A DNA stretch of 64,000 bases from Desulfitobacterium hafniense DCB-2 (GTDB lineage Bacteria; Bacillota; Desulfitobacteriia; Desulfitobacteriales; Desulfitobacteriaceae): positions 2,628,501-2,692,500 of the forward strand of contig NC_011830.1 of assembly GCF_000021925.1 (NCBI RefSeq), read 5' to 3'. Numbering within the stretch: the stretch's first letter is position 1; each line of letters begins with the position of its first letter. The position numbers and the translations under genes are program-made. Of the stretch, positions 43,916 through 52,094 are shown in pieces. The notes under the pieces were generated by a model. That model did not search any database. It was not told the DNA's origin and saw only the letters and a list, made by a program, of their open reading frames with translations.

Positions 43916-44797
43916 ATGAGTGAAGGATTTCAATTAAAATCTCGTTATCAACTGGCTATTGTCGGGTGCGGTCCCGCCGGGATGTCTGCCGCCTTAAATG
44001 CCAAAATTCGAAATAAAGACTTTATTCTTTTGGGAAGTGACTTTTGCAGTCCCAAATTAGCTAAAGCTCCCCAGATTGATAATTACCTGGGTTTTCATGA
44101 AATCAAAGGGGAGGACTTGCGGCAGAATTTCCTAAACCACGTAAAAGCCATGGGCATTGAGGTTGTACCTTGGAAAGTTCTCAATATTTATCCCGGACCG
44201 CCTTTCACCCTGGTGGGCAATAATGAATCCTTTGAAGCCGATGCGGTGATTTTGGCCACAGGGGTATCGCCTACCAAGCTTCTTCCCGGGGAGACAGAGC
44301 TTCTGGGCAGGGGAGTGGGCTATTGTGCCACTTGCGACGGACCTTTGTACAAAGGGAAAAAGGTGGCCATTGTTTCCTACAGCCACGAAGGAGAAGCCGA
44401 AGCCAATTTCATGGCTGAGATCTGCGCTGAAGTCTATTATCTGCCTTTCTACAAAGAGGTAGGGCAGCTTGATTCCAGAATCATTCAAAAAAAAGCCAGG
44501 GTTAAGGAGATTTCCGGCACTCAAAAGGTAGAAAAGCTGGTCTTGGATAACGAAGAGATCTCAGTAGACGGTGTCTTCGTGCTCCGGGAAAGCCTGCCGG
44601 CGGAGCAGATCGTTCCGGGCTTGGAAATGGACAAAGGCGCCATCAAGGTGAACCGGGAGCTGGAGACCGGTATTCCGGGACTCTTCGCCGCCGGAGACTG
44701 CTCCGGACAACCCTATCAGCTGAACAAAGCGGTAGGGGAAGGAGGAACGGCGGCTCTTAGTGCCATTAAATATCTGGATGAGATGAAAAAAGGATAG
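43916..44797 (+). CDS. Thioredoxin-reductase-like flavoprotein, possibly ferredoxin-linked
   Basis: 293 residues. FAD site GCGPAGMSAALNA near 14-26, redox motif CATC in GYCATCDGPLYKG, second FAD motif FAAGDCSG. In NADPH-dependent enzymes the next domain has GGGDSA and HRRD; here this part reads AIVSYSHEGEAEA then LPFYKE, so the NADPH site seems lost. That matches the ferredoxin-dependent flavin thioredoxin reductases described from Clostridium. AAAGGAGG precedes the ATG. The assignment as a reductase is firm; the electron donor is inference. Confidence 0.82.
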   Translation: MSEGFQLKSRYQLAIVGCGPAGMSAALNAKIRNKDFILLGSDFCSPKLAKAPQIDNYLGFHEIKGEDLRQNFLNHVKAMGIEVVPWKVLNIYPGPPFTLVGNNESFEADAVILATGVSPTKLLPGETELLGRGVGYCATCDGPLYKGKKVAIVSYSHEGEAEANFMAEICAEVYYLPFYKEVGQLDSRIIQKKARVKEISGTQKVEKLVLDNEEISVDGVFVLRESLPAEQIVPGLEMDKGAIKVNRELETGIPGLFAAGDCSGQPYQLNKAVGEGGTAALSAIKYLDEMKKG

Positions 44798-44826
44798 ACC
44801 GGGAGCGAAATATCTCTCTCATAAGT

Positions 44827-44875
44827 AAAGGCCCGCCCCAATATGAATAAACCTTCGTATTAGGGGCGGCCTTTT
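44827..44875 (+). terminator. Terminator after the flavoprotein gene
   Basis: GC-rich stem AAAGGCCcGCCCC/GGGGCgGCCTTTT with a T-run. Confidence 0.85.
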
Positions 44876-45039
44876 AGCTATAAATCTGTTGTTTTTTACC
44901 TTGTCAGGAAACGTGCTTAGCTCCAAAAACTGAAGATCAAAAGCGCTTCGTCCGAGAGGTTATACCTGTTATACTGAAGATGAAATATAGGGCCCTTGGG
45001 GCTATTGGCTAAAATAGATAACTCAGGGGGGATAGCTCA

Positions 45040-45717
45040 GTGTATAAAGCTTTATTCTTTGATGTGGATGATACCCTGCTGAATTTCGAACAGTGTAGCA
45101 GGGAAGCACTGGGCAAGACATTCCGTCATTTCAGTATGGACTACGATGACACCGTTTACGAGCTGTTCCGCAGCATAGACCAGCGATTATGGCTTCAGCA
45201 AAAGCAAGGCGAACTTACCGTTCAGGATGTCATCAATCTTAGATTTCAAGAATTATTTAAACAGCTCCAGCTTGGGTGTTCTCATATCCCTTTGCAGACG
45301 ATGTTCCAGGAGAGATTGGCGGAAGAGTTTTTCACTGAACCCCATGCGGCAGAATCCCTGGGCTATTTAAGCGCTCGCTACCAACTCTTTGTGACCTCCA
45401 ACGGTATTTTGAAAACCCAGTTGAAGCGTCTGGAGTTAGCCGGCTTATTGCCGTATTTTACAGATGTATTTGTCTCTGACCATATCGGCCATGAAAAGCC
45501 CAGTGTCCGGTTTTTTGAGGAGTGCTTGCAAAGAAGCAGGTTGAAGCCCAGCGAGGTGCTGCTCATCGGCGATAGCCTTGAAGCGGATATGGTCGGGGCC
45601 CAAACCAGCAAGATGGACTCTTGCTGGTATAATCCCAAGCATAGGAACACGGATTCTGATGTTGAGATTGATTATATTATTTCAGATTTGCTGCAGCTTA
45701 AAGACATACTGCAATAA
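45040..45717 (+). CDS. HAD hydrolase, YjjG type
   Basis: 225 residues from a GTG start behind GGGGG. HAD motif I FFDVDDTLLNF, motif II VTSNG, motif III with Lys HEKPSVRFF and motif IV LIGDSLEADM. The group includes pyrimidine nucleotidases that remove non-canonical nucleotides. Confidence 0.87.
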   Translation: MYKALFFDVDDTLLNFEQCSREALGKTFRHFSMDYDDTVYELFRSIDQRLWLQQKQGELTVQDVINLRFQELFKQLQLGCSHIPLQTMFQERLAEEFFTEPHAAESLGYLSARYQLFVTSNGILKTQLKRLELAGLLPYFTDVFVSDHIGHEKPSVRFFEECLQRSRLKPSEVLLIGDSLEADMVGAQTSKMDSCWYNPKHRNTDSDVEIDYIISDLLQLKDILQ

Positions 45718-45846
45718 ATAGTATGGCAATAATGCTGTCCGGAACAACCCGGAATGGCCCTTGACTAAGGGCAGTAAAAATGGGGATGAACACGTGCTCC
45801 GATATATCTTCACAGTCAGGAAATTTTTTGATGATAGGTGATGGTT

Positions 45847-46557
45847 ATGGAAGGTGAAAAAGTAGCGATTGTCACAGGCGGCAGTTCCGGAATGGGATTG
45901 GCCATTGCCAGGAGGCTGAAAGAGGCGGGGATAGAGGTCATTATCTTTGATATTCAAAAGCCGCCGGAGGAGTTTCCCTTCTATCATGTTGATATTCGTG
46001 ATGATGGCCAGATTAAGTCAGCACTATCCCATATCTCTCAACTGGATATTTTAGTGAATAATGCCGGGATCTATTTTGAGAGATATTTGGAGGATACCAC
46101 TAATGAAGAAATAGACAACATGGTGGATATCAATATTAAAGGAACGTATCTGATGACACGCAATGCTCTTGCTAAAATCAAAGAAAGACAAGGCTCGGTC
46201 ATTATCATCGCTTCGTGTTTGGGACTTGTGCCCGAATTAACATCTCCTCTGTACTGCACCACAAAAGCGGGACTTATTATGTTGACAAAATGCCTTGCCC
46301 AGCAATATGCAGATTGCGGAGTGCGGGTTAATTGCATATTGCCGGGGCCAATCAATACCCCTCTCCTTCAAAAGAGTTTTCCCGATGAAGCAACCGCTGC
46401 CCGCTGCGCGGAGCGTGTGCCTTTAAAGCGGATTGGGGAACCGGAGGATATTGCCAACATGGTGGCTTTTCTTGTGAGCGGGGAGGCCGGGTATATAACA
46501 GGCGGTGCTTTTCCCGTTGACGGAGGAGTATCCTCGTCAAGCTTATATTCGAAATAA
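45847..46557 (+). CDS. Short-chain dehydrogenase/reductase
   Basis: 236 residues from ATG 45847 (AGGTG upstream; upstream GTG and ATG also in frame). Cofactor loop TGGSSGMGLAIA, NNAGIYF, active-site Ser (IIASCLG) and YCTTKAG (Tyr-x3-Lys), C-terminal GGAFPVDGG. Classical SDR; substrate unknown. Confidence 0.9.
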   Translation: MEGEKVAIVTGGSSGMGLAIARRLKEAGIEVIIFDIQKPPEEFPFYHVDIRDDGQIKSALSHISQLDILVNNAGIYFERYLEDTTNEEIDNMVDINIKGTYLMTRNALAKIKERQGSVIIIASCLGLVPELTSPLYCTTKAGLIMLTKCLAQQYADCGVRVNCILPGPINTPLLQKSFPDEATAARCAERVPLKRIGEPEDIANMVAFLVSGEAGYITGGAFPVDGGVSSSSLYSK

Positions 46558-46561
46558 ATTT

Positions 46562-46585
46562 AAATTACCAACCGATTGGTAATTT
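46562..46585. promoter_or_regulatory. 24-bp palindrome AAATTACCAA/TTGGTAATTT
   Basis: A perfect 10-bp inverted repeat with a CCGA centre just after the SDR stop. The symmetry recalls TetR-family operators but no such regulator is adjacent and no promoter is clear. Confidence 0.35.
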
Positions 46586-46596
46586 GCCCAATAAGA

Positions 46597-46642
46597 AAAG
46601 GCAGTTGCCAAGAAACTTTAAAGTTCACTGGCAACTGCCTTT
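46597..46642. terminator. Bidirectional terminator between the SDR gene and thrB
   Basis: 14-bp stem AAAGGCAGTTGCCA/TGGCAACTGCCTTT with an inner AACTTTAAAGTT palindrome; both ends A/T-rich. Confidence 0.9.
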
Positions 46643-46703
46643 CTTCTCAGGCACTGGTCAAAATCAGGACGCCTTTTAACTGTTCTATAAAGATGATAAC
46701 CCT

Positions 46704-47597
46704 TTAAATAACCGCCGCCCCCTCCGAGTCGACGGAGAGGAGGTAGGCCTTGGCTGTCAAGCCATGAGCTGCCAAGGAGTCTACCATGGCTTGGGAAACC
46801 TGCTCAGCCCTGTGGGAAGAGACCAAAGCCAGGATGGTAGGGCCGGAACCGCTGAGAGCGGAACCGTAGGCCCCGGAATCCAGTGCCACCTGCAAGGTTT
46901 CCCCAAGGCCGGGGACCAGGCTGGCCCGCTGGTTTTGGTGCAGCCGATCCTGCATACCTTCCTTAAGGAGCTCGTAGTTCTCATGGATCAAGGCTTCCAC
47001 CAGCAGGGCTGTCCGGGAGAGATTATAGACGGCATCTGCCCGGGAAATGGAGGCAGGCAGCACATTGCGGCTTTTTTCGGTGGACAGATAGAAGTCCGGA
47101 ACGATGGCTAAGGCCATGAATTGAGGCTGGGAATGCACTGTCCTGGCAATGACGGAGGCCTCTGCGGTGACGGCCAGGGTAACTCCCCCTAAAAGTGCCG
47201 GAGCCACATTATCGGGATGCCCTTCGATCCGATTGGCGATCTGAAGGATTTGCTGCTTGCTCAAGACTCCTCCCGCATATTCATTGGCTGCTACCAAGCC
47301 GCCGACGATGGCTGCGGAGCTGCTTCCCATGCCGCGGGTGGGGGGGATGTTGTTTTCCAATTCCAAGGAAACCGTTGGTATCTCAAAGCCAATGGCCTCC
47401 CATAGGTTGCACATACTTTGCCAAACGAGATTGGTCTCATCCCCAGGGATGCCTGCAGTATAATCCCCTTTTAAAGCGATCTGAAAAGAGTCAGCAGCTT
47501 CTATTTGGACAACATTGTATAAAGAAAGGGCCATACCAAGACAATCAAAGCCTGGCCCTAAGTTAGCAGAGGTGGCCGGTATTCTGACACGAACCAT
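46704..47597 (-). CDS. thrB: Homoserine kinase
   Basis: 297 residues. GHMP-kinase signatures: IPATSANLGPGFDCLGMALS, PPTRGMGSSSAAIVGGLVAA (phosphate loop), GSGPTILALV. Phosphorylates homoserine on the way to threonine. Start after AAGGAGG; 39 bp downstream of hom, so a hom-thrB operon. thrC is not in the window. Confidence 0.96.
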   Translation of the reverse strand: MVRVRIPATSANLGPGFDCLGMALSLYNVVQIEAADSFQIALKGDYTAGIPGDETNLVWQSMCNLWEAIGFEIPTVSLELENNIPPTRGMGSSSAAIVGGLVAANEYAGGVLSKQQILQIANRIEGHPDNVAPALLGGVTLAVTAEASVIARTVHSQPQFMALAIVPDFYLSTEKSRNVLPASISRADAVYNLSRTALLVEALIHENYELLKEGMQDRLHQNQRASLVPGLGETLQVALDSGAYGSALSGSGPTILALVSSHRAEQVSQAMVDSLAAHGLTAKAYLLSVDSEGAAVI

Positions 47598-47636
47598 GAT
47601 GATCCTCCTTAATTCTTATTGACTTCCTCCTGGAGC

Positions 47637-48932
47637 CTAGTCGTAATGCTCACCTGATTCAAAACGAATCACATTGTGGATGGAGAGCACTTTGCTGTAG
47701 GCCCGGACCGAATCCAGAGCTTCACGCAAGCAGGATTCCTGAGTGGGGTGGGTGACCAGGACGATTTCCGCTTCCTGGCGTTTTTTCTGTTTTTGAATGA
47801 TGGAAGCAAAGCTCACCCCGGCTTCGGCGAAAAGCAGGGCTAGGGTAGCCAGAACCCGGGGTTCATCCTTGACCCGCAGCCGGATATAGAAAGCGCTTTT
47901 AAAATCCTGTTCGCTTTTGATGGCTAATTCATTGTAACAAGTGCAATTAATGTTAGCCGTAGAATCCGCATTGATATTCCGGACCACTTGAATGATATCG
48001 GAGACAACGGCACTTCCAGTGGGCAGGGACCCGGCACCCCGGCCATAGAACATGGTTTCGCCAACGGCGTCTCCCACCACATAGATAGCATTAAAAACTC
48101 CGCTGACAGCAGCCAGGGGATGGTTGTCGGGCACAAAGGCAGGGTGGACACGAACCTCGATGCCGTCGGCCTGAGCTTTAGCCACAGCCAGAAGTTTGAT
48201 GGTGGAATTGAGTTCACGGGCATAGGCGATGTCTTCGGAAGTGATCTTGGCGATCCCTTCCACATAGACATCATTGACGGTGACCCGGGAGTTAAAGGCG
48301 ATGGAGGCGAGGATGGCCAGCTTGCGGGCGGCATCCAGTCCGTCCACATCTGCGGTCGGGTCGGCTTCCGCATAACCTAACTCTTGAGCTTCCTTCAGGA
48401 CTTCCTGATAATCCCGGCCCTGCTCGGTCATAGCGGTCAGGATATAGTTGGTGGTGCCGTTAATAATCCCCAGGACTTCAGAGATTCTATTCCCGGCCAG
48501 AGACTGCTTCAGGGCGGCGATAATAGGAATGCCGCCGGCTACACTGGCTTCAAAATAAAGATCTTTGCCAGCTTCTTTAGCCGCATCCAAAAGCTCTTGC
48601 CCATGAAGGGCCAAAAGGTCCTTATTGGCGGTCACCACATTCTTCCCTTGTTTAAAAGCTTCTAATATATAGGTTTTGGCCGGTTCAATGCCGCCCATCA
48701 CTTCGACGACAATACTGATGTCGGGGTCGGTGAGAACATCGGCGGCTTGATCGGTTAGAGTAAAATCCCCTGCGATTGAGCGGGGAGCCTTAAGGTTCCG
48801 CACCAGGACCTTGGAGACTTTAATCTGACTTAGGGAACGGTTCTGTATATCATTAGCATTTTGCTCAAGGATCTGAATTACGCCACTGCCGACGGTTCCG
48901 AGACCCAGCAGTCCAATCTTAACGACCTGCAT
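47637..48932 (-). CDS. hom: Homoserine dehydrogenase with ACT domain
   Basis: 431 residues from ATG 48932 (GGAGGAG upstream; an in-frame TTG adds one codon). NAD(P) loop GLLGLGTVGSGVIQIL, catalytic-domain ANKDLLA, GIINGTTNYILTAM, and a C-terminal ACT domain (about 345-425, LRVKDEPRVLATLALLFAEA) for threonine feedback. Confidence 0.96.
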   Translation of the reverse strand: MQVVKIGLLGLGTVGSGVIQILEQNANDIQNRSLSQIKVSKVLVRNLKAPRSIAGDFTLTDQAADVLTDPDISIVVEVMGGIEPAKTYILEAFKQGKNVVTANKDLLALHGQELLDAAKEAGKDLYFEASVAGGIPIIAALKQSLAGNRISEVLGIINGTTNYILTAMTEQGRDYQEVLKEAQELGYAEADPTADVDGLDAARKLAILASIAFNSRVTVNDVYVEGIAKITSEDIAYARELNSTIKLLAVAKAQADGIEVRVHPAFVPDNHPLAAVSGVFNAIYVVGDAVGETMFYGRGAGSLPTGSAVVSDIIQVVRNINADSTANINCTCYNELAIKSEQDFKSAFYIRLRVKDEPRVLATLALLFAEAGVSFASIIQKQKKRQEAEIVLVTHPTQESCLREALDSVRAYSKVLSIHNVIRFESGEHYD

Positions 48933-48983
48933 CAATTCTCCTCCAATCCATTTTGTGAAAACAAATGTGTTTGCGTTGTGGAC

Positions 48984-49012
48984 ATTATAATATGGTTTTT
49001 TTTCTTTGACAA
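48984..49012 (-). promoter_or_regulatory. Promoter of hom-thrB
   Basis: Minus-strand TTGTCA (49007-49012), 17 bp, TATAAT (48984-48989). Confidence 0.7.
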
Positions 49013-49090
49013 GACTTTTTCAAAATGGGTTGACACTGCCAACTGTGTATTATAAACTTAGTTATAAATGAAAGAATGTATTATAACAGT

Positions 49091-49228
49091 AGGAAGTGTA
49101 CCTAGGGTTCCGGGAGCTGCTCCGTCTGGTCCGAGCGGTACAAGATCCAGAGCATGGATTTACACCGTGGGCAGAAAATACCCGAGCGGAAAGTTCCTCG
49201 AGAGGGTAGGAACACCGCTCGGTTTTCT
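49091..49228 (+). ncRNA. ykkC-type riboswitch (subtype 2a, ppGpp) with overlapping terminator
   Basis: The conserved ykkC blocks are in order: CTAGGGTTCCG (49102-49112), CTGGTCCGAG (49126-49135), ACACCGTGGGC then AAAATACCCGAGCGGAAAG (about 49162-49192). P1 is AGGAA (49091-49095) with TTCCT (49194-49198). The aptamer 3' end is reused in a terminator: CCGAGCGG (49182-49189) with CCGCTCGG (49215-49222) and GTTCCT with AGGAAC (49208-49213), then TTTTCT. Ligand binding should therefore prevent termination (ON switch). The class is known; subtype 2a is inferred from the ilvE gene that follows, since ppGpp riboswitches precede branched-chain amino acid genes. Confidence 0.85.
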
Positions 49229-49236
49229 ACACTGTC

Positions 49237-49345
49237 AGAAAGTATAAGCTTGCGCTGTATACTTTCTAAGCATAAGTGCAACCAGCGACTTCGCCTCGTT
49301 TGCGGGCATGCTTTAAAGCTCGGTGAAGCCGGGTTTTCTTTATAA
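49237..49345 (+). promoter_or_regulatory. Second hairpin and terminator-like element before ilvE
   Basis: A perfect 10-bp hairpin AGAAAGTATA/TATACTTTCT (49237-49267) is followed by an imperfect stem CGACTTCGCC (about 49286) with GGTGAAGCC (about 49322) and TTTTCTTT. It may be a further attenuation step. No T-box motif and no leader peptide rich in Leu, Ile or Val codons was found. Confidence 0.5.
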
Positions 49346-49402
49346 TATTCAGAGAATCTTCTATTATAAACAGTTTTAAGATATTTAAAGGAGAGATTTT
49401 GT

Positions 49403-50284
49403 ATGGAAAAACTGATTTATCTTAATGGTGAATTTGTAACCCAAGCTGAGGCCAAAATTTCGGTATTTGATCATGGTTTTTTATATGGGGATGGCATTTT
49501 TGAGGGTATTCGGGCCTATCATGGCCGCATATTTAAATGTAAAGAACATCTTGACCGTTTATATGAATCAGCTAAGACTATCATGCTGAATATCGGCATT
49601 TCCAAAGGGGAGATGGAAGAGGTCCTGTGCAGCACCCTGCGCAAAAATAACCTGGATAACGGCTATATCCGTCTGGTTGTGAGCCGGGGAGTGGGGGACT
49701 TGGGGCTCGACCCCAATAACTGTGTCGGCGCCAGCATTATCTGTATAGCGGACCAAATTAAAATCTACCCCCAGGAAATGTATGAGCAGGGATTGGACGT
49801 CAAAACCGTGGCCGTACGCCGGACCAACCCGGATTCCCTTAGCCCCCGGGTGAAATCCTTGAATTACCTCAATAATATTATGGCCAAAATCGAATCCACC
49901 CAAGCCGGTGTAGTGGAAGCCATTATGCTGACCCAAGAAGGCTATGTGGTGGAAGGCACCGCCGATAACATTTTCATCCTCCGCCGGGGAGCATTGCTCA
50001 CCCCCCCTCTGTCATCAGGATGTTTAGAGGGTGTTACCCGCAACGCCGTCATCGAACTGGCCAAAAAGAGAGGGCTTGAAGTCCGGGAAGAGCTGTTTAA
50101 CCGCCATGATGTCTATAACGCAGAGGAATGCTTCTTAACCGGTACGGCAGCCGAATTAATTCCTGTGGTTAAAGCCGACGGCCGCGTGATCGCAGAGGGC
50201 CAGCCTGGTGAAATTTTTAAAGATCTCCTGAAGGATTTCCGGGCTTTGACCTTAGTGGACGGGGTGCCGATTAATAAAGCATAA
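49403..50284 (+). CDS. ilvE: Branched-chain amino acid aminotransferase
   Basis: 293 residues, fold type IV PLP enzyme. Motifs FDHGFLYGDGIFEGIRAYHG, the Lys site in SLNYLNNIMAKIES and EGTADNIFIL are those of IlvE. First gene after the riboswitch. GGAGAG precedes the ATG. Confidence 0.95.
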   Translation: MEKLIYLNGEFVTQAEAKISVFDHGFLYGDGIFEGIRAYHGRIFKCKEHLDRLYESAKTIMLNIGISKGEMEEVLCSTLRKNNLDNGYIRLVVSRGVGDLGLDPNNCVGASIICIADQIKIYPQEMYEQGLDVKTVAVRRTNPDSLSPRVKSLNYLNNIMAKIESTQAGVVEAIMLTQEGYVVEGTADNIFILRRGALLTPPLSSGCLEGVTRNAVIELAKKRGLEVREELFNRHDVYNAEECFLTGTAAELIPVVKADGRVIAEGQPGEIFKDLLKDFRALTLVDGVPINKA

Positions 50285-50396
50285 TTAACCGGCGAGAGGT
50301 TTCGAACAAACGACAGATTAAGAAGGACAATTTTGAAAAAAAGCAAATACTATAGACATGGATAATTTTATCAGGCAAATAGTGGAGGAAAAAACT

Positions 50397-52088
50397 ATGA
50401 ACAGTAATACTATAAAAACAGGAATTGATCGGGCACCCCACCGCTCCCTTTTAAAAGCTTTGGGGCTGACGGATCGTGAACTCAGCAAACCATTTATCGG
50501 GGTCGTCAATTCCTTTACTGAGCTGGTGCCCGGTCATATGCACCTACGGCAAGTCACAGAAGCGGTGAAAGCAGGGATCCGGGAAAACGGGGGAACCCCT
50601 TTTGAGTTTTCTACCATAGCGGTCTGTGACGGCATTGCCATGGGCCATGAGGGGATGCATTATTCTCTGGCCAGCCGTGAAATTGTGGCCGATGCCATTG
50701 AGGTCATGGCGAAGGGACATCAATTGGATGCTTTGGTCTTAATCCCCAGCTGTGACAAAGTAGTCCCCGGGATGCTGATGGCGGCCATGCGCTTAAATAT
50801 CCCGGCCATTGTGGTCAGCGGCGGCCCCATGCTGCCTGGCCGGTTCGAAGGCAATCCTGTAACCCTGAGTACAGTTTTTGAAGGGGTGGGGCAGGTCCAC
50901 GCCGGCAAAAAGGACGAAGCCTGGCTTCATGAACTGGAAGCTAAAGCCTGTCCGACCTGCGGTTCTTGTGCCGGGATGTTTACCGCCAATTCCATGAACT
51001 GTCTGACCGAGGCTCTCGGCATGGCTTTACCGGGCAATGGTACCATTCCCGCAGTCTATTCCGAGCGTTTAGTACTTGCTAAAGAAACCGGCTATCAGGT
51101 CATGGAGCTTTATCGTCAAGACCTTAAACCCAGAGATATTGTCACCCAAAGCACACTGAAAAATGGCGTGGCCGTGGATATGGCCTTAGGCTGTTCCACC
51201 AATACTATCCTTCACTTACCTGCCATCGCCAACGAAGGGGATATCGACTGGGATCTGGGCAAGGTTAATGAAGTCAGTGAAAAAACCCCCCAAATCTGTA
51301 AACTCGCCCCGGCTTCTGAAACTCCTTTGGCTGCACTCCATGAAGCAGGCGGGGTCAGTGCGGTTCTCAAACAGCTTTTGGATGCCGGATTGATTGACGG
51401 ATCGACCATGACCGTGTCCGGCGTGACTATGGCTGAACGCTTAAAGGATGCCAAAGTTGTGGACACAGAAATTATCCGCCCCCAATCCAACCCCTTCTCC
51501 CAAAGAGGGGGATTGCGCATCCTCTTCGGCAACCTGGCTCCGGAAGGAGCGGTCATTAAACAAGGTGCTTTAAGCAGCCAGGACTTTGTCTTTGAAGGAT
51601 CAGCCAAGGTCTTCAATGGAGAGGTTCCCGCTGCCGAGGCTATCCGCAACCTGGAGATCAAAGCCGGCGACGTAGTGGTCATTCGCTATGAAGGGCCAAA
51701 AGGCGGGCCGGGTATGCGGGAGATGCTGGGACCGACAGCGACCTTAGCAGGTATGGGCCTGGATTCCGATGTGGCTTTGCTTACAGACGGACGATTCTCA
51801 GGCGCCAGCCGCGGTCTATCCATCGGTCATGTCTCACCGGAAGCCGCCTTGGGAGGGGACATCGCTCTCTTAAAGGATGGGGATAAAATTCGCATTGATA
51901 TTGGTAAAGGCCGTCTTGAGTGGATCGTATCTGAAGAAGAAAGAGAACAGCGCCGACAAGAATTTGCAGCCATGGCAGTTAAGCCCGATCATCTCAAGCC
52001 TGAACTACGCCAAGGCTACCTGGGACGGTACGCCTATTTCGTACAATCTGCTTCTAAAGGAGCGGCCTTACGACGAGTAAAGGAGTGA
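50397..52088 (+). CDS. ilvD: Dihydroxy-acid dehydratase
   Basis: 563 residues from ATG 50397 (GGAGG upstream; an earlier ATG at 50358 lacks a site). Iron-sulphur Cys motifs are PSCDKVVPGM and CGSCAGMFTANSMN; C-terminal GRFSGASRGLSIGHVSPEAA. Converts dihydroxy acids to 2-keto acids in Ile and Val synthesis. Confidence 0.97.
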   Translation: MNSNTIKTGIDRAPHRSLLKALGLTDRELSKPFIGVVNSFTELVPGHMHLRQVTEAVKAGIRENGGTPFEFSTIAVCDGIAMGHEGMHYSLASREIVADAIEVMAKGHQLDALVLIPSCDKVVPGMLMAAMRLNIPAIVVSGGPMLPGRFEGNPVTLSTVFEGVGQVHAGKKDEAWLHELEAKACPTCGSCAGMFTANSMNCLTEALGMALPGNGTIPAVYSERLVLAKETGYQVMELYRQDLKPRDIVTQSTLKNGVAVDMALGCSTNTILHLPAIANEGDIDWDLGKVNEVSEKTPQICKLAPASETPLAALHEAGGVSAVLKQLLDAGLIDGSTMTVSGVTMAERLKDAKVVDTEIIRPQSNPFSQRGGLRILFGNLAPEGAVIKQGALSSQDFVFEGSAKVFNGEVPAAEAIRNLEIKAGDVVVIRYEGPKGGPGMREMLGPTATLAGMGLDSDVALLTDGRFSGASRGLSIGHVSPEAALGGDIALLKDGDKIRIDIGKGRLEWIVSEEEREQRRQEFAAMAVKPDHLKPELRQGYLGRYAYFVQSASKGAALRRVKE

Positions 52089-52094
52089 TAACAT

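Noticed and set aside
38574..49166. GATTTACACCG shared by the 38574 repeat and the riboswitch at 49156
   Set aside because: Only 11 bp match and flanks differ completely; the second copy is part of the riboswitch, so chance is the simplest reading.
49237..49345. T-box leader before ilvE
   Set aside because: The conserved T-box sequence and a leucine, isoleucine or valine specifier loop were not found; the ykkC core explains the leader.
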